In this document: piece by piece, positions 21,140-26,589 of the stretch
Position numbering within the stretch: position 1 is the first letter of the stretch
Layout of the letters: every line of letters starts with the position of its first letter
Assembly: GCA_036897485.1 (NCBI GenBank)
Contig: JAYMTF010001072.1
Coordinates: forward strand, 1-26,589
Reading direction: 5' to 3'
DNA from: Pelargonium nanum
Taxonomy: Eukaryota; Streptophyta; Magnoliopsida; Geraniales; Geraniaceae
Length of the DNA stretch: 26,589 nt
Translations under genes and position numbers: made by a program
Notes under the pieces: model-generated
What the model saw: only the letters and a program-made list of their open reading frames with translations
Databases searched by the model: none
What the model was told of the DNA's origin: nothing

Positions 21140-23195
21140 TCAGTTCATCAAAAATGTCTCCAACCAGCTGTTTGGAAGCTCAAAGTTATTGTCATTGGAA
21201 CCTTCAGCTGAATCTCCATTTTGTGCATTTGGCTGTGGTTTCCCAATTAGAGCTCCAATTTGGGTGTTGTTGTTACTGCTGCTAGAAACCATTGCTGCTG
21301 TCAAATTTTCATAGTTTTCCAATCTAATTCCATTGCTCCCACAGCTACTCGACCCGTAAATGGAACCTGGGTTTGTTTGAAAATTAGGACCAAACAAGGA
21401 TCTAGGGCTCTGGGGCTGTTCCTGGTGCAGGTTAGGGTTTAGGTTCTTTGGGGCTTGTAGGAGATGATGCATTTGCTGACCATAACAATCATGATGCATA
21501 TTGGAAAAGTTGGGTTCTTGCATTTGCTGGGCATGAGAAGAGCTTGAGTTGCTGCTGCCTTTTGTGTTTGGATCATTGTTTCTTCTAGTCATCCTAGACC
21601 GGCGGGCAGCCGATTCCAACCTCTCGAGCACCGAGCATCCACGGCGACTACTGGTTGAGGATTTTCGCTGCTGGGCGCCTGATGTAGTGTTGGTCCTCCG
21701 GACCATCTCGTACTCCGGAGTCTTCATCAGCTTAGCAGCTCCTTTGCCTACTGGTAGCATGGGGTTTTCAAGGATTTCTTTGACATTATACTGAGCCAGA
21801 TCAAAGTTTGTTATTGCTTCCATGCCTTTGATTCTAATCAGTGCTACATCATAGGCTCTTGCAGCTTCCTCTTCAGTTTCTAATATTGTTCATTCAATCA
21901 AAAGATTAATTAAGTATATATGTGTACATAATAACCATCAAAAGGGCAAGTGGCTTAAGGTGCTTGCTTCTCTTGAAGTCTCAGGTGTGTACATAAGTAA
22001 TTAAATAGGGGATATCATATAGCAGACAATCAGACATACCGTATGTTCCTAAATATATAGCGCCTTGCAAATCCTTGCCTTTCCCAAGCCTGGCTTGCCA
22101 TTTCTTGTAATCTGAATTTCTGTAACGTTGCGCACTACACGATAAGTCACATACGTGAATGAAAATGAAAATAAGAATGAGAGAGAGAGAGAGAGAGAGC
22201 GGGATGGATGATTAATACCTTGAAACTCCGCGATATTTCGAAACGCCTTTGGCAAATCCATGACTGCTCCTGAATTCAAATTATTATCAGTAATCACTGA
22301 AATTGTATGTATGTGTGTGTGAATGAATAAATGTTATTACCTTCTGATTGCAAGCAAGTATTCTCTTTTGCTCATATGTTGCATATCCTCCAAGTCCAAG
22401 GCATAATCTTCCAACTACAACAATTAATAGATATCCACATAAATTAGCAGCAAAATATACTAAAACTGAATCTAACATAAAAGATTATGCAGAAATTAAC
22501 ATTACAGGGAAATTTATTGGCACACCCTGTCCCCATAGCTTGAGAGCAGCCAAATCATAAGCCCTAGCTGCATCCTCTTCTCGTTCGAATCCACCAGCTT
22601 TCAATACACAAAAATGAGCTTCAAATTATAGTTATAACTGGCTAAGATCCAGATAATTCATTAATAACCTTCACTCACCTACATAAACTGCAATAGGTGC
22701 AAAAAAAAAAAAGAAGTCAGTTTTGTTTTTGGTGATATATACTTATAAATTCAGCTCAGATGAAGTTAGTTTTTGCAATAACCTGTCCTTGACTTCCCTT
22801 CAGAATTAGTATTGTCCCACAAAAATGCTTCATACCGTTCCCTATACCTCAGCCTGGTTTTCATTACTCATTATTTCACAATTCAATAGCTTTAATAAAT
22901 TTGTTAAAATAGTAGAGAACAAAAAAAAAACAACATACTTGCTCACTCCTCTGTACTTAGAGCTTCTCTCACCGAATTGTTTCTGCTGCGGATCATACTT
23001 TTGGGAACGACGCGTCTCTGTATTTTCAACTTCATCATCATCACCATTGAAATTTTGTAGGGAATAGATTTGAGCTTGTTGTTTGGGAATAGACTGAGAC
23101 TGAGGCATCATCATGTGATCAACTTGAGAGTAACTATTGACAGTATGTGAAATTGAATGGCTTGATTCACAAGGAGAGGAAGCATTGTTATTCAT
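21140..23195 (-). CDS. Divergent tandem-AP2 transcription factor (ANT/WRI1-type architecture)
   Basis: Eight exons on the minus strand: 23195-22939, 22853-22783, 22687-22679 (9 nt), 22597-22506, 22414-22341, 22269-22219, 22134-22040 and 21879-21140. They join to 462 residues, and every junction keeps frame and GT-AG. AP2 repeat 1 spans about 81-135 (YRGVSK ... YEAFLWDN ... [14 protein letters not shown]). The linker 136-179 has the family signature [20 protein letters not shown]. Repeat 2 spans about 180-235 (YRGVS ... WQARLGKG ... YLGTY ... AARAYDVA), followed by AITNFD. The C-terminus is rich in Asn, Ser and Gln, with a basic stretch RRSRMTRR (309-316). Such proteins are nuclear DNA-binding regulators of development or metabolism. 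Both repeats lack residues that are nearly invariant in the family, so DNA binding may be altered. It is convergent with the gar2-like gene. I cannot assign a specific orthologue. Confidence 0.85.
21921..21996 (+). mobile_element. 3'-truncated tRNA-derived SINE in AP2 intron 7, with 11-bp TSD
   Basis: A 54-bp insert (21932-21985) contains GGGCAAGTGGCTTAAGG and CTTGAAGTCTCAGG. It matches the first half of the SINE at 23687. It is flanked by the perfect 11-bp direct repeat TGTGTACATAA (21921-21931 and 21986-21996). It keeps the A-box-like region but ends before the B box and has no A-rich tail. It lies in the intron antisense to the AP2 gene. Confidence 0.75.
22179..22199. repeat. (GA)n microsatellite in AP2 intron 6
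   Basis: An uninterrupted GA dinucleotide run of about 10 units lies between exons 6 and 7 of the AP2 gene, about 20 nt from the exon 6 donor. On the coding strand it reads as a TC tract. Confidence 0.9.
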
Positions 23196-23675
23196 CTTTT
23201 CGCGTTTGATCGATCAATTTGTATGTGTTTGCATATACGAGAAGAAAATCCTACAAAATTGAAGAGAGTTCACGATCACTTCAATTTAATTATGAAATGC
23301 ATTATATTCATACGTACTTGAGTCATATGATACGATCAATGAAATATTTGGCAACGTTTTAACTTACTAGAAAGTACGTAGTATTATCATTATTCATTTA
23401 ATGATCTATTGTGATGTTGGATAATCGGGAAGTGTGGATCTGTTACAAAATTTTCACTCTACTTGCTAGAGCCACATAAAATTTAGGAAGATGTGATTGA
23501 TATACTAATTTTAACGGCACGTATAAAGTTTGTGCATATTCTCTTGGAATTAGATTTGTAAAAAAATCCTCCATGAGAGCATAGATAATTTTAGGACAAA
23601 AAAAAGTCACGAAAATAACGGAAAATTAAATATAACTGAGAATCGACATAAAACTTACCACCCTGAGATGTGATT
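23196..23675 (-). promoter_or_regulatory. Presumed leader and proximal promoter of the AP2 gene
   Basis: AT-rich sequence upstream of the AP2 start codon. No clear TATA box could be fixed on the minus strand. No repeat with definable ends was seen before the SINE. Confidence 0.35.
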
Positions 23676-23795
23676 TATTCTAACAACCTTCAACCATTAG
23701 GGCAAGTGGTTTAAGGTACTTGGTCCCCTTGAGGTCTCGGGTTCGAGTCTCGGTGTTGTGATATGCTTGCTGATAAAGAAAAAATATTCTAACAA
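23676..23795 (+). mobile_element. tRNA-derived SINE with A/B boxes, A-rich tail and 11-bp TSD
   Basis: The 98-bp element (23687-23784) is flanked by the perfect direct repeat TATTCTAACAA (23676-23686 and 23785-23795). It has an A-box-like TAGGGCAAGTGG (23698-23709) and a B-box GGTTCGAGTCT (23740-23750) at tRNA-like spacing. Its AGTGGTTTAAGG and GGTCTCGGGTTCGAGTCTC resemble tRNA-Leu. It ends in an A-rich tail (GATAAAGAAAAAA). It lies about 480 bp upstream of the AP2 start codon. It is not a functional tRNA gene, because no cloverleaf with paired acceptor ends can be formed. Confidence 0.85.
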
Positions 23796-23948
23796 ATTTT
23801 GGTTCACATGTTATCTATCGATTAATTGTCTATCATCTTTCTCAATAGTATAATACGCCTCTAGAGATGGTTACTCTAATGTTTGAACATTGTATTAATC
23901 TAAGAATTTCTAAAGAAATCTTCAAATCCACTATAAAAATCAGCAATA

Positions 23949-24286
23949 TCAGGCCTCGTTTAGTTAAAGAAAATTTTCCATTTTTGTTCCAAGAAAATTG
24001 GAAAAATGAAATTCATGTTCAGTTTTCCAAATAGTTGGTAAGCTGAATTTTCTGCTGCAAAATACTTTTGAATTGATTCTGTCAATATAAAATTCAGAAC
24101 AAAACGAACAAACAAACAAAAAATTATAAAAACCCACAGGAGAAAAATGAAAATGAAAAACAATAAGGGTAGACATGAACAACTTCCTTCTTCTTTTTGT
24201 TTCATGAAAAACTGATAATTAGAAAATGAAAAGAGTATTAGAAGAAGAGACAGAAACACTATTTTGTGTAACTAAACAAGGTCTTA
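23949..24286. mobile_element. Tourist-like (PIF/Harbinger) MITE candidate
   Basis: The element (23952-24283, 332 bp) begins GGCCTCGTTTAGTTA and ends TAACTAAACAAGGTC, which agree as inverted repeats at 13 of 15 positions. The flanking trinucleotides are TCA on the left and TTA on the right, a one-base departure from the TTA/TAA duplication of this superfamily. The interior is A-rich with no conserved protein. The long open frames on the minus strand are low-complexity and not genes. Confidence 0.65.
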
Positions 24287-25624
24287 GTTAGATAGATATA
24301 GGTCCTTCTCTCAAAATGAACCTTCAAGTTATCATGAAGTTAGATAGACTAATTAATAATTAAGAACCAAAACATGAATAAATGAAACATATTATTTCAT
24401 GCACATGATACCCAAAAAATGGCATCAAGGACAACAAAAACAGAGTTGCTTAGCAAAAAATGAAGATAAAAGCAATCCACAGTACTTACCAAGCAATAAA
24501 CTACTCCTCTGCCAGTGTATCCTCTCCCTTCTGTCTCTCTCTCTCTCTCTCTCTCTCTGTCACACACAAGAGAAAATTATATATGTGAATCTGCAAATAT
24601 TTGACCATATTTCTTCAAATTTATATAATTTCAATCTAGTATGACAAGAGTTTGGTGGCTATAAAGGTTATAACTACAACCAGATTTTGTTAGCCTTTTT
24701 TAGTTTCTCCACATTAATTTTCTACCTTAGCCAATTCTCAACAAGCCCTTTTTATGATTTTGTTAGATTTTTTGTTCTCTTCACTTAATTAATTAGGTTC
24801 TCTTCAATTGGTCTCTCACTAGGTAAACATTGCTACATTTTCTTCCTTTCTAAGATTGAAATTCACTAAATTGGGTATAAATCTTTCCACTAATTTGTAA
24901 TTGCAAGGATACGTGAAAAATAAAAATATATAGAAAGCAGCAAAATTCAGAATAGGTTTGTTCTCTAGTTAGCTTTGTTTATACTTTCCTTCTTTATCGA
25001 TTATAATAACTGAGTTGAGAGCTCTATCACGATCCGTTCGGGTTCTATAGTTTTTTGGATCATCAAATTTAAAAATTCAAACGCTATGTAAATGTTTATT
25101 ATTTTTCAAATTATCACTTTGTCCATTAAGGCATTGTTTCGTGACACATGGAGAATTGTAAGGAGTTGCAAGTAATTGTTCTAGAAAGTTGTATTTTATG
25201 TAGTAGTATCTTTGAATGAAAACAAATGTGACGAGGTATCAATTGTTGAAATGACCAAAATGGATATAGAGTATTGAAGAAACAACTTAATATTATGAAC
25301 AAGACAAAAATAACTACATATGCAGAAACATCTAGCATTCCACAAGTCAATATAACATAATAGAATCGTTCAACCTTATTGACAGATCAGGTCGACTCAT
25401 TCTGCATTTCATGAGGCAATAAGATGATTTATGTGTTATCTCTGCACAAGCTTGCTTCCTTTAAATTCCCATTTTATGCATTTTACCGATCAACCTAGTA
25501 TAGTCCTTTTAAGTTTTGATTCTCATATTACTATCTGAAATGGCAAAAGATATGGAAGCAACATCCATAAATATGAGCAGTTCTATTAACATTGTAAAAT
25601 TCTAGCAGACATGGCATAATATCT
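24287..25624. other. Spacer between the AP2 gene and the pseudokinase gene
   Basis: AT-rich spacer with no supported gene. The only clear structure is a CT microsatellite at 24534-24558. The last few hundred bases should contain the 3' UTR of the kinase gene on the minus strand. Confidence 0.45.
24534..24558. repeat. (CT)n microsatellite
   Basis: A TC/CT dinucleotide run of about 25 bp, directly followed by GTCACACAC. It is a simple repeat, likely variable in length between individuals. Confidence 0.9.
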
Positions 25625-26589
25625 TTAGAAACAAATATTTTGATGAGAATCAATGCTCTCTGAGTTGGAGGTAGCCAATTCCAGGGATGGGAGGAGGGTC
25701 CCCGAGCTGAGGGATTGCAGATTCCTCACAACTTCGAACACTGAGGGCCTTTTCTCCGGCATAACACTAGTGCAATGCAGTGCTATTTCTAGAGCTGCAA
25801 GCATCGCTTTCTGGGAAGAACTTGCAATCTTGGGATCAAGAACCAGCAATGCTCCATTTGTAATGTTGATTTTCCTTCGAACCCAAGTCACTATGTCGAT
25901 AGTGTCTTCAGATTCTGCTTTCTCTGCTTGCCTGCCAGTCACTAGCTCTAGTAACACTACTCCAAACGCATTAACATCCATCTCCTCTGTAGCTTTCTTG
26001 CTGTAAGCTACTTCTGCAATCATACAATCAAACACGACACCTTTGTAAGAATCACGAGATCTAAGTTTCATGTCATATGCACGAGTCTTAGTACTAAAGA
26101 TCTAAGTTTCATGTCATATGCACAAGTCTTAGTACTAACGATCTAAGTTTCATGTCATATGCACGAGTCTTAGTACTAAAATGTGACAAGTCTTATACAA
26201 ATGTGTGCAAGGACTTGAATGGAATTGGGTTAAGATATCATACCAGGGGCGTTATAACATGAAAATGCAGATTCTGAAGCCATGGTTGACTGGAACGCAG
26301 CTTCTCCCACGATTCTGTCGAGAGCAAAATCTGTCAGCTTTGGTTCAAAATCAGCATCCAGCAGGATGTTTCTTGACTTGATATTTCTGTGAAGTAAACA
26401 CGGAACATAATCATGGTGAAGGTACGCGAGTCCTTGAGCAACTCCGAGGGCAATTCTCAATCTTACACTCCACTGCAACTCAAAATCCGGTCTGCTTATC
26501 AAGTCCCCCAGGCTTCCCTTTTCCAAGAACTCGTAAATCAGAAAGATTGACTCGTTGGAATAGCAAGAACCCAAAATCTTGATGATGTT
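25625..26589 (-). CDS. LRR receptor-like pseudokinase, 3' part (At5g06940-like)
   Basis: The gene is cut by the right edge. Two exons are visible, from the edge to 26244 and 26013-25625, with a 230-bp GT-AG intron. They encode the last 244 residues, most of the kinase domain. Landmarks in order: NIIKILGSCYS, YEFLEKGSL, GLAYLHHDYVPCLLHRNIKSRN, LTDFALDR, then SCYNAPEVAYSKKATEEMDV (across the intron), VVLLELVTGRQ and EKRPSVFEV. The catalytic HRD is HRN and the metal-binding DFG is DFA, so phosphotransfer is unlikely; APE is kept. The family includes the Arabidopsis protein described as a probably inactive LRR receptor-like kinase, At5g06940, a plasma-membrane protein with an extracellular LRR domain. 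That upstream part would lie beyond the window. The codon at 26574 is not the start, because the frame is open to the edge. Confidence 0.9.
26058..26180. repeat. 41-bp minisatellite, three copies, in the pseudokinase intron
   Basis: Three 41-bp units start GATCTAAGTTTCATG at 26058, 26099 and 26140. They differ at only two or three positions. The array fills just over half of the 230-bp intron (26014-26243). Confidence 0.95.

Noticed and set aside
23698..23760. Functional tRNA-Leu gene
   Set aside because: A and B boxes are present, but the ends do not pair as an acceptor stem. The sequence has an A-rich tail and an 11-bp target duplication, so it is a SINE.
23960..24259. Hydrophobic minus-strand frames
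   Set aside because: They are translations of an A-rich MITE interior (poly-Phe/Leu runs) with no conservation signal.
1..26589. CRISPR arrays, operons or bacterial-type defence islands
   Set aside because: The window is plant nuclear DNA with spliced genes; none of the repeats has regular unique spacers.

Overview
This window looks like nuclear DNA from a flowering plant, most likely a eudicot. Its genes are split by GT-AG introns in AT/T-rich sequence. The families are plant-type: a DYW pentatricopeptide protein, a tandem-AP2 factor and an LRR receptor pseudokinase. The spacers carry plant MITEs, a tRNA-derived SINE and a decayed LINE. No bacterial, organellar or viral gene set was seen. 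The species cannot be named from the sequence.

Layout. Positions 1-1547 are repeat-rich spacer and promoter. Positions 1548-3707 (+) hold a three-exon, secreted GH28 polygalacturonase-like gene. A 331-bp foldback MITE with an 8-bp target duplication (4150-4480) separates it from a DYW-type PPR gene (4632-6634, +, one short intron). A small intronless gene for the ESSS/NDUFB11-like subunit of mitochondrial complex I follows (7613-7963, +), with site II-type promoter elements just upstream. About 6.7 kb of gene-poor, T-rich DNA comes next. It contains tandem duplications, a Stowaway MITE, a few exon-like islands and a LINE RNase H relic. A gene with a long leader intron (leader from about 14.67 kb, CDS 17161-20912, +, seven coding exons) encodes a 796-aa acidic, coiled-coil protein of the plant 'nucleolar protein gar2-like' type. 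Tail-to-tail with it is an eight-exon, tandem-AP2 transcription-factor gene (21140-23195, -). A 2.4-kb spacer with a SINE and a Tourist-like MITE leads to the 3' part of an LRR receptor-like pseudokinase gene (25625 to the right edge, -).

The genes do not form one pathway. The polygalacturonase-like, ESSS and gar2-like genes recall, from memory, the Arabidopsis neighbours At3g57790-At3g57785-At3g57780 and the duplicate pair At2g42310-At2g42320. The left two thirds is therefore probably an ancient collinear block into which the PPR gene and repeats were inserted.

The most unusual item is the AP2 gene. Its exon structure, 9-nt mini-exon and inter-repeat linker are those of the ANT/WRI1 group, but both DNA-binding repeats differ at normally near-invariant positions. 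Two related tRNA-derived SINE insertions, each with a perfect 11-bp target duplication, lie in and beside this gene; one is truncated at its 3' end. I found no convincing new multi-gene system.
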